A DNA stretch of 25,483 bases from an uncultured Eubacteriales bacterium (GTDB taxonomy: Bacteria > Bacillota > Clostridia > Oscillospirales > Butyricicoccaceae), in NCBI GenBank assembly GCA_910586105.1, contig CAJUGU010000049.1, positions 1-25,483 on the forward strand. The letters are read 5' to 3'. A program made the position numbers and the translations under genes. The notes under the pieces were generated by a model, which saw nothing but the letters and a program-made list of their open reading frames with translations, was not told the DNA's origin and ran no database searches. Positions 14,120 to 22,230 of the stretch are shown piece after piece; within the stretch, counting starts at the first letter, position 1; every line of letters starts with the position of its first letter.

Positions 14120-14938
14120 ATGACAAAGCTGGAACAGAAAATCAGGGAGCTTCACCGTACAGGGCAGCCGTTTGTGCTGGTTTCCGTTACGGCGGGCAGC
14201 GGTTCCATGCCGCGGCACGCGGGCGCGCGGATGTTGGTTCGGGCAAATGGCGGTACCGAGGGCAGTATCGGCGGCGGCGCTCTGGAAGCGGACGCCGTCC
14301 GGCAGGCGCTTCGAATATTTGAGACGAAAACAGATGTGGAAACGCCGTTTGATCTTACGAGTGAAGAAGCGGCGTGTTCGGATATGATCTGTGGAGGAAG
14401 CGGAACGCTGACTTTCGCCTACTACCCGCCGGAACGTTCGGTTGGCGGGCTGATGGAAGACCGCGGAATGCTTTATATTTTTGGCGGCGGGCATGTCGGG
14501 CGCGCGCTGGCGCAGGCTGCCGGATTGGTCGAGCTTCCGGTGCGGGTATTTGACGACCGGGAGGAATATGCGAACCCGGAGCGGTTTCCCCACGCAGCCT
14601 GCACGGTATTGGAAAGCTACGCGGCGATTCCGGAGCTTTTGATTGAGGAGAAAGACCTGCTGGCCATTGTCACACGCGGACACTTGGGAGACGCGGACGT
14701 TTTGCGTTGGGCGCTGCGGCAAAAGGCGGGTTATATCGGCATGATCGGCTCGATCCGTAAGCGGGATATGTTGTACCGGCGCATGGAGGCAGAGGGCTTT
14801 TCACGGGAACAACTGGCGCGGGTGCATTCCCCGATCGGGCTGGATATCGGGGCGGAAACCGCAGAAGAAATTGCGGTTTCCATTCTGGCGGAGCTGATTG
14901 CGGAACGCGCCCGCCGGAGAAAGGAGGAGGACGGATGA
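14120..14938 (+). CDS. xdhC: XdhC/CoxI-family molybdenum cofactor maturation protein
   Basis: A 272-residue accessory protein. XdhC-type proteins bind the molybdenum cofactor, protect it during sulfuration and hand it to xanthine dehydrogenase-family enzymes. The N-terminal XdhC/CoxI domain shows GSMPRHAGARMLV and GSIGGGALEADA. The C-terminal Rossmann domain begins with LYIFGGGHVGRALA and contains the family segment GYIGMIGSIRKRD. The ATG at 14120 is preferred over an upstream in-frame start at 14048, which would lie inside the hairpin; GGGGGA stands nine bases before 14120. The stop overlaps the next start by four bases. It is the clear functional partner of the hydroxylase at 3032-6839. Confidence 0.93.
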   Translation: MTKLEQKIRELHRTGQPFVLVSVTAGSGSMPRHAGARMLVRANGGTEGSIGGGALEADAVRQALRIFETKTDVETPFDLTSEEAACSDMICGGSGTLTFAYYPPERSVGGLMEDRGMLYIFGGGHVGRALAQAAGLVELPVRVFDDREEYANPERFPHAACTVLESYAAIPELLIEEKDLLAIVTRGHLGDADVLRWALRQKAGYIGMIGSIRKRDMLYRRMEAEGFSREQLARVHSPIGLDIGAETAEEIAVSILAELIAERARRRKEEDG

Positions 14939-15942
14939 AAACCATACGGACAGAGGAAGCGGTCGGGATGCCGCTGGCGCATGATCTGACGCAGATTCTC
15001 CCCGGGGAATACAAGGGCGCACGGTTCAAAAAAGGCCATATTGTGGCGCAGGAGGACGTGCCGGTTCTGCTGTCTATGGGTAAGGACCACCTGTATGTGC
15101 TGGAATTAAGCGCGGACGATGTGCATGAGGATGAAGCCGGACGGCGGATCGCGAAAGCGGCGGCCGGAAGCAATGTTACGCTTCGTCCGAAGGGCGAGGG
15201 CAAGGTGGAACTGCTGGCGGCCTGCCGGGGCGTCCTTACCGTGGATGAAACGGCTTTACTGCGGCTGATCGACGACGACGAGGTGATGTTTTCCACCATT
15301 CACAGCGGACAGCTGGTCGGGCAGGGGCAGCTGCTGGCAGGCACGCGCGTCATACCGCTTTACGTGTCGGAAAAAACGGTGCGGCGGGCGGAGTCGGTCG
15401 GCGTTGTCGTTCGCGTCGTGCCGATGCGCCGGGCGCGGGTCGGCATGGTTACCACCGGCAGGGAAATCTATCTGGGAAGGATACCGGATCGGTTTGGCGA
15501 TATCCTGAAACAGAAATTCGACCGGCTGGGCTGCGAAGTGATCGGGCAGGTTTTCGCGGACGACGATGAGGAAATGATTGCGAACTGCATCCGGCAGCAG
15601 CGGGAGCAGGGCGCGGACTTTATTGCGGTAACGGGCGGGATGTCCGTTGACCCGGACGACCGCACGCCTGCCGGAATCCGCCGGGCGGGGACCCGGATCA
15701 TTACCTATGGCGCGCCGGTGCTGCCGGGCGCGATGTTCCTGCTGGGCGATCTGGACGGGATACCGGTCGTAGGGCTTCCGGGCTGTGTAATGTATCACGG
15801 CGCGAGTGTGTTTGAGCTGGTTGTCCCCCGGCTGCTGGCAGGAGAACGTCTGGAACGTGGGGATATTAAGCGGCTTGCGCATGGCGGACTGTGCCGCGGC
15901 TGCGGTACGTGTACGTATCCGAACTGCGGCTTCGGGAAATAG
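14935..15942 (+). CDS. MoeA-like molybdopterin-binding protein with Cys-rich C-terminus
   Basis: A 335-residue protein with a MoCF (MoaB/Mog/MoeA-type) molybdopterin-binding domain in its second half. It contains GMVTTGREIYLGRIPDRFG, then ITVTGG-type strand (AVTGGMSVDPDDRTPAGI), then PVLPGAMFLL and VVGLPGCVM. The first half is the family-specific region, including HDLTQILPGEYKGARFKKGH. It ends with four cysteines in C-x2-C-x2-C-x4-C followed by GFGK. From memory this tail is conserved in clostridial members that neighbour xdhC, but it is absent from MoeA. It may bind a metal or an FeS cluster. The protein is shorter than MoeA (about 400) and lacks MoeA domains III/IV layout, so it may replace MoeA or act in a later step. 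Confidence 0.85.
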   Translation: MKTIRTEEAVGMPLAHDLTQILPGEYKGARFKKGHIVAQEDVPVLLSMGKDHLYVLELSADDVHEDEAGRRIAKAAAGSNVTLRPKGEGKVELLAACRGVLTVDETALLRLIDDDEVMFSTIHSGQLVGQGQLLAGTRVIPLYVSEKTVRRAESVGVVVRVVPMRRARVGMVTTGREIYLGRIPDRFGDILKQKFDRLGCEVIGQVFADDDEEMIANCIRQQREQGADFIAVTGGMSVDPDDRTPAGIRRAGTRIITYGAPVLPGAMFLLGDLDGIPVVGLPGCVMYHGASVFELVVPRLLAGERLERGDIKRLAHGGLCRGCGTCTYPNCGFGK

Positions 15943-15953
15943 GAGGAAAACAG

Positions 15954-16901
15954 ATGCGTGACTGGATGGGGCGGGATTTGCATTACCTCCGTTTGTCCCT
16001 GACGGAGCGGTGCGGGTTGAAATGCGTTTACTGTCGTGAAGAAAATGCCGCTTGCGCGGATAAAGAGGAACTGGGGCTTCCGGAATTGTCGCTGCTGCTG
16101 CGGGCGTTTGCGGAGCTGGGCGTGACCAAGGTCCGACTGACCGGCGGGGAACCGCTGGTGCGTCGGGATCTGGAACAGATTGTGCATCTGGCGGCGGGCT
16201 TTGAGACGATCCGCGACTTGAGCATTACCACCAATGCGCAGGGGCTGGCAGAACGAATTCCGGATCTTCATGCGGCAGGGCTGCGGCGGGTCAATATCAG
16301 TTTGGATTCGCTGGACGAGGAGCGCTACCGGCGCATGACGCGCGGCGGCGACCTGCGGAAAGCGCTGGCGGGCTTGGAAGCGGCGTTCCGCGCAGGCGTT
16401 AAAGTCAAGTTGAACGTCGTACTGGTGCGCGGGGAGAACGACGGTGAAATCGATGACTTTGTCGCGTTGGCGCGGGAATGCCCGCTTGATGTGCGATTCA
16501 TCGAGCTAATGCCATTTAGTGCGCTGGGCGCGTGCGGGGATCGGCGCGTGCCGGGGGCGGAAATCCTGGAGCGCCATCCGGAATTGTATCCGGTTTCCGC
16601 AAGGGATTTTTCCCAGCCGTCGGAGGATTACCGCGCGGACGGCTTTGCCGGACGGGTCGGCCTCATCAATCCCATTTCGCATAAATTCTGCAAAGACTGC
16701 ACGCGAATCCGGGTCACCAGCGACGGCAGGCTGCGCATGTGTTTGGGGGTCAATCAGGAGACAGATCTTCGTCCCTGGCTCGCAGGCACAGGCGACGGGT
16801 TATACCAAGTGCTCCGTAACGCGATGTACTGGAAACCGGAGAGCCATTCCTTTTCGGAGCAGTATCAGGCCGTGCGGGCAATGAACCAGATCGGAGGATA
16901 A
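15954..16901 (+). CDS. moaA: GTP 3',8-cyclase MoaA
   Basis: A 315-residue radical SAM enzyme that starts molybdopterin synthesis by cyclising GTP. The N-terminal 4Fe-4S motif is C-x3-C-x2-C (CGLKCVYC), with RLTGGEPL downstream. The C-terminal cluster, C-x2-C-x13-C, lies in FCKDCTRIRVTSDGRLRMC. The C-terminus ends in GG (NQIGG), the double glycine needed for catalysis. The ATG at 15954 follows AGGAGG directly and is preferred over an earlier in-frame start at 15891 that would lie inside the preceding gene. It is 11 bases from the MoeA-like gene and one base from the next. Length is slightly short of the usual 325-340 but all key residues are present. Confidence 0.96.
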   Translation: MRDWMGRDLHYLRLSLTERCGLKCVYCREENAACADKEELGLPELSLLLRAFAELGVTKVRLTGGEPLVRRDLEQIVHLAAGFETIRDLSITTNAQGLAERIPDLHAAGLRRVNISLDSLDEERYRRMTRGGDLRKALAGLEAAFRAGVKVKLNVVLVRGENDGEIDDFVALARECPLDVRFIELMPFSALGACGDRRVPGAEILERHPELYPVSARDFSQPSEDYRADGFAGRVGLINPISHKFCKDCTRIRVTSDGRLRMCLGVNQETDLRPWLAGTGDGLYQVLRNAMYWKPESHSFSEQYQAVRAMNQIGG

Positions 16902-16902
16902 C

Positions 16903-17880
16903 ATGGCTGTAATCAAGGCAATCAATATCAGCGAGCGGCGCGGGACGGTCAAAACACCGGTGGAAAGTGCGCAGCTCCGGGTAAACCACGGGATCGTTGG
17001 GGACGCTCACGCGGGGGATTGGCATCGACAGATTAGCCTCCTCGCGCAGGAAAGCATTGATAAAATGACCGCTCTGGGCGTAGAAGGACTTGATCCGGGG
17101 AAGTTTGCGGAAAATATCACGACGGAAGGCGTTTGTCTGCATACGCTGCCGGTCGGGACACGGCTGCTGCTGGGCGGCTGTCTTGTTGAAGTGACGCAGA
17201 TCGGGAAAAAGTGCCACCAGCACTGCGAGATTTTTAAGAAAATCGGAACCTGCATCATGCCGCAGGAGGGGATTTTTGTGAAGGTGCTTCAGGATGGGGA
17301 AATCCGTCCGGGCGAGGAGATCCGCGTCCTGGAAGGGGGAGAAGGCCGAATGCTGCGCGTCGGGGTTTTGACCGTGAGCGATAAAGGAAGCGCCGGGGAG
17401 CGTGAGGATCGGAGCGGTGTTTTGCTTCAGGAACTGCTGCGCGCCGCCGGGCATGAAACGGTCTGGTATGGCATTGTGCCGGACGAGCGGGAAGCCGTTG
17501 CGGAAAAACTCTGTTTTCTGTGCGACGGCTTGCAGGCCGACGTTGTATTGACGACCGGCGGGACGGGACTGTCTCCGAGAGATGTAACGCCGGAAGCGAC
17601 TTTGCGGATTGCGGAGAGACAGGTTCCTGGTATCGCGGAATCGATTCGGATGCAGTCGCTGCAAAAAACGTCGCGGGCCATGCTTTCCCGGGGCGTGGCG
17701 GTTACGCGCGGGGGGACACTGGTAATCAATTTCCCCGGGAGCCCAAAAGCAGTGGCGGAATGTATGGAGATTGTATTGCCAGTGTTGGAACACGCGTCTG
17801 GGATTTTAAGAGGGACGGTTGGTGAATGTGGGACGCCCCCGAATGAAAAGTACGGAATCACGAGAGGGGAAATGGAATGA
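16903..17880 (+). CDS. MOSC domain-MoaB/Mog fusion protein
   Basis: A 325-residue two-domain protein. Residues about 1-145 are a MOSC domain (GIVGDAHAGDWHRQISLL, FAENITTEG, then GKKCHQHCEIF with candidate sulfur-carrying cysteines C104 or C108). Residues about 149-310 are a MoaB/Mog molybdopterin adenylyltransferase domain (VGVLTVSDKGSAGEREDRSG, TTGGTGLSPRDVTPEAT, TLVINFPGSPKA). Mog adenylates molybdopterin before molybdenum insertion. MOSC domains handle sulfur for the cofactor. This fusion joins insertion and sulfuration steps in one chain and has relatives in clostridia. It starts one base after moaA and overlaps modA by four bases. Confidence 0.92.
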   Translation: MAVIKAINISERRGTVKTPVESAQLRVNHGIVGDAHAGDWHRQISLLAQESIDKMTALGVEGLDPGKFAENITTEGVCLHTLPVGTRLLLGGCLVEVTQIGKKCHQHCEIFKKIGTCIMPQEGIFVKVLQDGEIRPGEEIRVLEGGEGRMLRVGVLTVSDKGSAGEREDRSGVLLQELLRAAGHETVWYGIVPDEREAVAEKLCFLCDGLQADVVLTTGGTGLSPRDVTPEATLRIAERQVPGIAESIRMQSLQKTSRAMLSRGVAVTRGGTLVINFPGSPKAVAECMEIVLPVLEHASGILRGTVGECGTPPNEKYGITRGEME

Positions 17881-18686
17881 GAGGAAAAATTGTAATTGCG
17901 GCGGGGCTGCTGCTGGCGCTTGCAGGCTGCGGGAAGGGGGGGACGCCGTCCGGCGATGCCGCAGGCTGTGAATTACAGGTATTTGCGGCGGCCTCCATGC
18001 AGGAATCCCTGGAGCAGATTGTCGAAAATTATCGTGAGACCGCCCCGGATGTTACCGTTTTGTTGAATCTGGATTCGTCCGGCACGCTGAAAACGCAGAT
18101 CGCGGAAGGCGCGGCATGTGATGTGTTCATTTCTGCGGCGCAAAAGCAGATGGATCAGTTGGATCTGACAGCGGATGAAGCCGCAAACCCGGACGGTCTG
18201 GATTTTATCGATCCGGCTACGCGAATCGATTTGCTCGAAAATAAAGTCGTGCTGGCCGTGCCGAACGGCAACCCGAAAGGGATTGCTTCCTTTGAAGAAA
18301 TTGCGGAGAAAGCGGAGATGATCTCCCTGGGGAATAACGATGTCCCGGTCGGACAGTATTCGGAAGAAATCCTGACAAACCTGGGGGTTCTGGAAGCGCT
18401 GCAAACAGACGGGAAGATTACATATGGTTCCAACGTGAAAGAGGTCACGACGCAGGTTTCCGAGGGGATTGTGGACTGTGGTATCGTGTACGCAACAGAC
18501 GCTTCTTCCGCCGGTCTGGAAATTGTGGACGAAGCGGATAGGGGACAGTGCAGGCAGGTCATCTATCCGGCGGCTGTGCTGAAAGACAGCCAGCATTCGG
18601 AAGAAGCGCGTGCGTTCCTGGCTTATTTGCAGTCGGAGGAAGCCGCAGAGGTTTTTGAGGGAATTGGATTTTTCCCGCTTGGGTAA
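17877..18686 (+). CDS. modA: Molybdate ABC transporter substrate-binding lipoprotein ModA
   Basis: A 269-residue extracytoplasmic molybdate receptor. The N-terminus is a lipoprotein signal (RGKIVIAAGLLLALAGC) with lipobox LAGC and the lipidated cysteine at residue 18. The mature protein starts with the ModA signature LQVFAAASMQESLEQI. Further motifs include LLNLDSSGTLKTQIAEGA and NDVPVGQYSEEIL. The ATGA overlap with the MOSC-Mog stop codon couples molybdate import to cofactor synthesis. Tungstate is a possible alternative ligand; the hydroxylase partner favours molybdate. Confidence 0.95.
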   Translation: MRGKIVIAAGLLLALAGCGKGGTPSGDAAGCELQVFAAASMQESLEQIVENYRETAPDVTVLLNLDSSGTLKTQIAEGAACDVFISAAQKQMDQLDLTADEAANPDGLDFIDPATRIDLLENKVVLAVPNGNPKGIASFEEIAEKAEMISLGNNDVPVGQYSEEILTNLGVLEALQTDGKITYGSNVKEVTTQVSEGIVDCGIVYATDASSAGLEIVDEADRGQCRQVIYPAAVLKDSQHSEEARAFLAYLQSEEAAEVFEGIGFFPLG

Positions 18687-18702
18687 GCATAGGAGGATTG
18701 TC

Positions 18703-19374
18703 ATGGAATGGTATCCGCTGCTGAATTCTGTGCGTATCGCGCTGATTGCTGCCGGAATCGTTTTCTTTGCGGGGATTGGCGCGGCATATTGGATTTCACA
18801 CCTTCCGCACTTCTGGAAAGGTGTACTGGATGTGCTTCTGACCCTCCCGCTGGTTCTGCCGCCGACCGTCGTCGGATATTTTCTATTGTGTTTATTGGGG
18901 CCGCGCAGACCCCTTGGAATTTGGATTGCAAAACTCGGTTGGACTCCGGTTATGCACTGGAGCGGTGCGGTAGTGGCATCGGCAGTGGTTGCATTTCCAT
19001 TGATGTATCGCACGGCAAGGGGCGCTTTTGAAGCGGTTGATCCATCCCTGCGCTATGCGGCGCAGACGCTGGGGTTAAGCAACGTCTATATATTTTGGCG
19101 CATTATCATGCCTGTGGCAAAAAATGGCATTTTTGCGGGAACCGTGCTGGCATTTGCGCGGGCACTGGGCGAATATGGGGCGACCAGCATGATAGCGGGT
19201 TATATTCCAGGCAAGACAGCAACCATATCCACGACAGTCTATCAACTTTGGCGGACCGGGGACAATGCCGGCGCAATGAAATGGGTCTTAGTGAACCTCG
19301 CGCTTTCCATGGCGGTGCTGCTGATGGTCAACTGGATGGAAAACAACCGGGAAACGTATGGGGAAGGCGGGTGA
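18703..19374 (+). CDS. modB: Molybdate ABC transporter permease ModB
   Basis: A 224-residue membrane permease with about five hydrophobic segments, beginning with SVRIALIAAGIVFFAGIGAA. The permease loop that contacts the ATPase, LGEYGATSMIAGYIPG, is at about residues 155-170, as in ModB. The ATG at 18703 has AGGAGG seven bases upstream. I reject an earlier in-frame start inside modA. It is 16 bases from modA and six from modC. Confidence 0.95.
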   Translation: MEWYPLLNSVRIALIAAGIVFFAGIGAAYWISHLPHFWKGVLDVLLTLPLVLPPTVVGYFLLCLLGPRRPLGIWIAKLGWTPVMHWSGAVVASAVVAFPLMYRTARGAFEAVDPSLRYAAQTLGLSNVYIFWRIIMPVAKNGIFAGTVLAFARALGEYGATSMIAGYIPGKTATISTTVYQLWRTGDNAGAMKWVLVNLALSMAVLLMVNWMENNRETYGEGG

Positions 19375-19380
19375 ATACGT

Positions 19381-20430
19381 TTGGGATTGTCGGTAAAGAT
19401 ACGAAAAAGCCTTCCGGGGTTTACACTTCAAGCCGGTTTTTCGATTGAAAAGGAAAGGCTCGGGCTGCTGGGCGGCTCCGGTTCGGGCAAAAGCATGACG
19501 CTGAAATGTATTGCGGGAGTCATGCGCCCGGATGAGGGCAGGATCGTGCTGAACGGCAGGGTATTGTTTGATTCCGAGACCGGAGTCGATTTGCCACCGC
19601 AGAAACGGAAAGTAGGCTACTTGTTCCAGCATTATGCGTTGTTTCCCAATATGACCGTTTTGCAAAACATTCAGTGTGGGATGCGCACTGGAAAGCCCAA
19701 AGGGAATCCGGAAGAATTGTTGGCAAAGTTTTATTTATCCGGGCTGGGGGATCGCTATCCGCGGCAGCTGTCCGGTGGGCAGCAGCAGCGGACAGCGCTC
19801 GCGAGGATGCTGGTTTCCGAACCGGACCTGATTCTGATGGACGAGCCGTTTTCGGCATTGGATACCTGTTTGCGGGAGGAAATGGAGCATATGGTTTCCG
19901 GGCTGCTGCAAAGGTTCGACGGTCCCGCTCTCATTGTATCCCACAACCGGGATGAGATTTACCGCCTTTGCAGTCAAATTGCAATTTATCAGGATGGTAG
20001 TTCTGAGCGCATTGCAAGCAGGGAAGATATCTTCTCAAATCCAGGAACGGTTGCAGCAGCAGTCCTGACCGGCTGCCGGAATGTACTTCCGGCTCGGATG
20101 ATGGAGGATGGTACGCTTTGGGTAGAAGGTTGGGGGATTCGGTTTCGTACAGGTTGTGAAATTCAGGAAGGAACGGATTTCGTGGGCGTTCGGGCGCATT
20201 ATTTCCATATTGCAGAACAGATGGGAGAGAATGTGATTCCCTGTCATATGGAGAAAATTATGGATGGTCCGTTTGAACAGATTGCGTATTTGAGACCCGT
20301 TGGCGGAAGCGAGCGGTTGTGCTGGAAAGCAGAAAAGTCTGCTTTGGAAAGTATTAAAGACCGAAAAATCGTTCATTTATTTATATCGCCGGATGCGGTT
20401 ATGCCGCTTCGGAGCAGAAACCGGATATGA
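19381..20430 (+). CDS. modC: Molybdate ABC transporter ATP-binding protein ModC
   Basis: A 349-residue ATPase driving molybdate import. Walker A is GGSGSGKS (31-38), the Q-loop is LFQHYALFP, the signature is LSGGQQQRTALARM and Walker B is LILMDEPFSALD. The last 110 or so residues carry a single TOBE-type molybdate-binding region (FVGVRAHYFHI and following). The first in-frame start after the preceding modB stop is TTG at 19381, an unusual start with GGGAAGG upstream. With modA and modB it forms a complete importer. Confidence 0.95.
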   Translation: MGLSVKIRKSLPGFTLQAGFSIEKERLGLLGGSGSGKSMTLKCIAGVMRPDEGRIVLNGRVLFDSETGVDLPPQKRKVGYLFQHYALFPNMTVLQNIQCGMRTGKPKGNPEELLAKFYLSGLGDRYPRQLSGGQQQRTALARMLVSEPDLILMDEPFSALDTCLREEMEHMVSGLLQRFDGPALIVSHNRDEIYRLCSQIAIYQDGSSERIASREDIFSNPGTVAAAVLTGCRNVLPARMMEDGTLWVEGWGIRFRTGCEIQEGTDFVGVRAHYFHIAEQMGENVIPCHMEKIMDGPFEQIAYLRPVGGSERLCWKAEKSALESIKDRKIVHLFISPDAVMPLRSRNRI

Positions 20431-20445
20431 TAAGGGGGATATCAG

Positions 20446-20787
20446 ATGCTGAAATGTGCAATCGTATATACGACATTGAATGATAACACGCGCCGCTTAG
20501 CAGAATCTATGTATGCTGCGTTAAATCCCGGAGAATGTATATATAAGGGAAAACCATGCGCACAGGCGTTGTATGCAGACGTTATATTCTGGGGAAATAA
20601 TGCAAATATTCAAACGCCCGAAATCAAAGCGTTTATGGAGCGTACCGAAGGGCGCATTGTTGTGCCTTTTGGACACGCCTGCTTTGGTGGAGGTAAAGAT
20701 ATGTGCGCGATTGGAGCATTTGCACGTAATGTCATGGATCGCGCGGCACGCATTAAGGAAAATTCCATCAATATTTTTAAGGAATAA
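20446..20787 (+). CDS. Short flavodoxin-like protein
   Basis: A 113-residue protein starting with a flavodoxin-like nucleotide loop (CAIVYTTLNDNTRRLAESMYAAL). It resembles the S/T-x-T-x-N-T phosphate-binding motif of FMN proteins. A second strand, YADVIFWGNNA, and IVVPFGHACFGGGKDMC complete a short Rossmann-like pattern. Typical flavodoxins have about 140-160 residues, so this is a trimmed form. GGGGG precedes the ATG and the gap to modC is 15 bases; a terminator follows. It could be an electron carrier for the hydroxylase. Base composition is more AT-rich than the genes before it. Confidence 0.72.
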   Translation: MLKCAIVYTTLNDNTRRLAESMYAALNPGECIYKGKPCAQALYADVIFWGNNANIQTPEIKAFMERTEGRIVVPFGHACFGGGKDMCAIGAFARNVMDRAARIKENSINIFKE

Positions 20788-20827
20788 TTTTTTGAGTACG
20801 GCGTTAGCAGGGCTTTGAATGAAAAGG

Positions 20828-20860
20828 AAGGGTGAAATGTATTTGAATTTCACCCTTTTT
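20828..20860 (+). terminator. Intrinsic terminator ending the long rightward operon
   Basis: An 11-pair perfect stem (20828-20838 with 20847-20857) and an eight-base loop, with the T run completing at 20860. It sits about 40 bases after the flavodoxin-like gene. Confidence 0.88.
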
Positions 20861-20892
20861 GCATAAAATCACATATTTCGTTATTTTATAAC

Positions 20893-21835
20893 CACTGTCG
20901 CCAACTTAAGCAAGACTGTCGAAATATCCAAGAAGAGGAAATAAAATTCATTCAAAAAGCGAATTGACAAACAACTGCCGCTTTCAAAATGAGGTGAATA
21001 ACATCTCGTTTGTAGGCGGTAGTACAGATGGACAAGACAACAATGGCAACGAATATGAGTGTAGATTTACTGCAGGGGTGCGAAAAAGCCCCGGGACTTC
21101 GGCTGAAAAAAAGCGCGTTCACAAGAAATCGGAAGTTGGGGGCAGTGCGTATATTGCACATGCTGCTTCATCGACTTTCCGGGCCGCTTCAGCTGGAATT
21201 AGACGCCTATTACGATACATTGGAGGAAACACCCGTGAGTAAGCAGGCATTTTCTCAGGCAAGAGCGAATCTGAATCCGGAATTTGTACGAAAATTTGCT
21301 GACGGGATTGCTGAAATCCATGCCCAGGATCCAGATGCGCCAGCTTGGAACGGAATGCGTTTGATTGCCGTCGACGGGACAGATATCGCATTGGAGAACA
21401 GCGCAGAACTGAAGAAGGTCTTTGGCTGCTCCGGAAGTAAAAAGGATGCCGCAACGGCGCTGGGGTCTCTGGCTTACGGCCCGTTGGATCACGCGATTTA
21501 TGACTGTCAGATCGCACCTTATGCTGCGGACGAACGGGATTTGGCAAAATTGCATATGTCCCGGCTGATTGCTGAAAAGGATCAGAATAAAATTCTTAAA
21601 TATGCTCGAAAATCCAATCAAAATCGATCCATCTCCAAACTTCGCTCCCGTTTTTGGCATGTTCTGCTTCAATCGGATCCGCTCTTGCGTGAAAGCATGA
21701 TGAAGCAGCTGTGTGCAGATATCGCCAGACGACCTGTGGAAATTCGCCCTGGGCGTTCCCCTAACCGGAAACGTCCTCGAAAAAAACGGTTTTATGCTTC
21801 TAAAAAATCTGTGTTGCCTTAAGTTGACGACAGTG
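20893..21835 (+). mobile_element. IS4-like element, internally deleted
   Basis: Bounded by terminal inverted repeats: CACTGTCGCCAACTTAAG at 20893-20910 and its inverse at 21818-21835, 18 bases with one mismatch. The element is 943 bases, well below the usual 1.3-1.7 kb for this type. It carries one rightward transposase frame that has lost its middle. I see no clear target-site duplication in the flanks. It has inserted after the operon terminator, in a neutral place. Confidence 0.85.
21028..21822 (+). pseudogene. IS4-family transposase with an internal in-frame deletion
   Basis: 264 residues where about 400-450 are expected. The N-terminal segment (SKQAFSQARANLNPEF) and first catalytic aspartate region (LIAVDGTDIALENS) are intact. 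So is SLAYGPLDHAIYDCQIAPY. After AAYADERDLAKLHM-like sequence the central part with the second Asp and the Y-R-E-K signature is missing. The frame then runs on into a typical basic C-terminal tail (RPVEIRPGRS, RKRPRKKRFYASKKSVLP). Reading frame continuity suggests a deletion within the coding region. The protein should be catalytically dead, though its DNA-binding portion may survive. Confidence 0.8.
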
Positions 21836-21850
21836 TACGCACAACGAAAA

Positions 21851-21896
21851 AGCCTGCTGCTCAGGGAATCTCCCGAAGCAACAGGCTCTTTTTTAA
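21851..21896. terminator. Terminator hairpin after the IS element
   Basis: An 11-pair stem with one mismatch (AGCCTGCTGCT with AGCAACAGGCT, 21851-21861 and 21876-21886), enclosing a small GGGA/TCCC hairpin, then CTTTTTT at the + strand end. A run of A residues on the left side gives a T run on the minus strand too, so it may work both ways. Confidence 0.75.
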
Positions 21897-21930
21897 TTCT
21901 TTGCAATGATACAGTTTAGCGGACACACCA

Positions 21931-21978
21931 ATACGAACACACTACCTACCATATACACGGTAGGTGATGCGTTCGTAT
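21931..21978. repeat. Long imperfect hairpin next to tRNA-Arg
   Basis: Arms 21931-21950 and 21959-21978 pair over 20 positions with two mismatches and one wobble around an eight-base loop. It lies ten bases from the tRNA 3' end and lacks a T run. It may be a REP-like element, a tRNA transcript processing structure or part of an attachment site. Confidence 0.6.
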
Positions 21979-21988
21979 GGCTCGCTTT

Positions 21989-22065
21989 TGGTACGCCAGA
22001 AGGGACTCGAACCCCCGACCTTTTGGTTCGTAGCCAAACACTCTATCCAGCTGAGCTACTGGCGC
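21989..22065 (-). tRNA. tRNA-Arg (anticodon ACG)
   Basis: On the minus strand a full 77-base cloverleaf including encoded CCA (21991-21989). The acceptor begins GCGCCAG and pairs with CTGGCGT, closing with a G-T wobble. The D arm has AGCTCAGCTGGATAGAG. The anticodon loop CTACGAA gives ACG, read as ICG for CGN arginine codons. The T arm has GGTTCGAGTCC. Confidence 0.97.
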
Positions 22066-22096
22066 GGGTCGCAGCCGTTTTCCTGACTGCCTATAT

Positions 22097-22125
22097 AGAA
22101 TACCACATTCCGCGGCAGATGTCAA
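22097..22125 (-). promoter_or_regulatory. Promoter of tRNA-Arg
   Basis: On the minus strand TTGACA (22125-22120), a 17-base spacer and TATTCT (22102-22097), about 30 bases before the tRNA. Consensus spacing and a perfect -35. Confidence 0.85.
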
Positions 22126-22230
22126 CCACTTTTTTCAGGATTCTCCAAAAAATTTTTATCATCCTATATGGTCGACCGATACTGCGGCAGGAACCTGTGA
22201 ATGGGGACGATCTTTCAAGGAACGCTTTCT

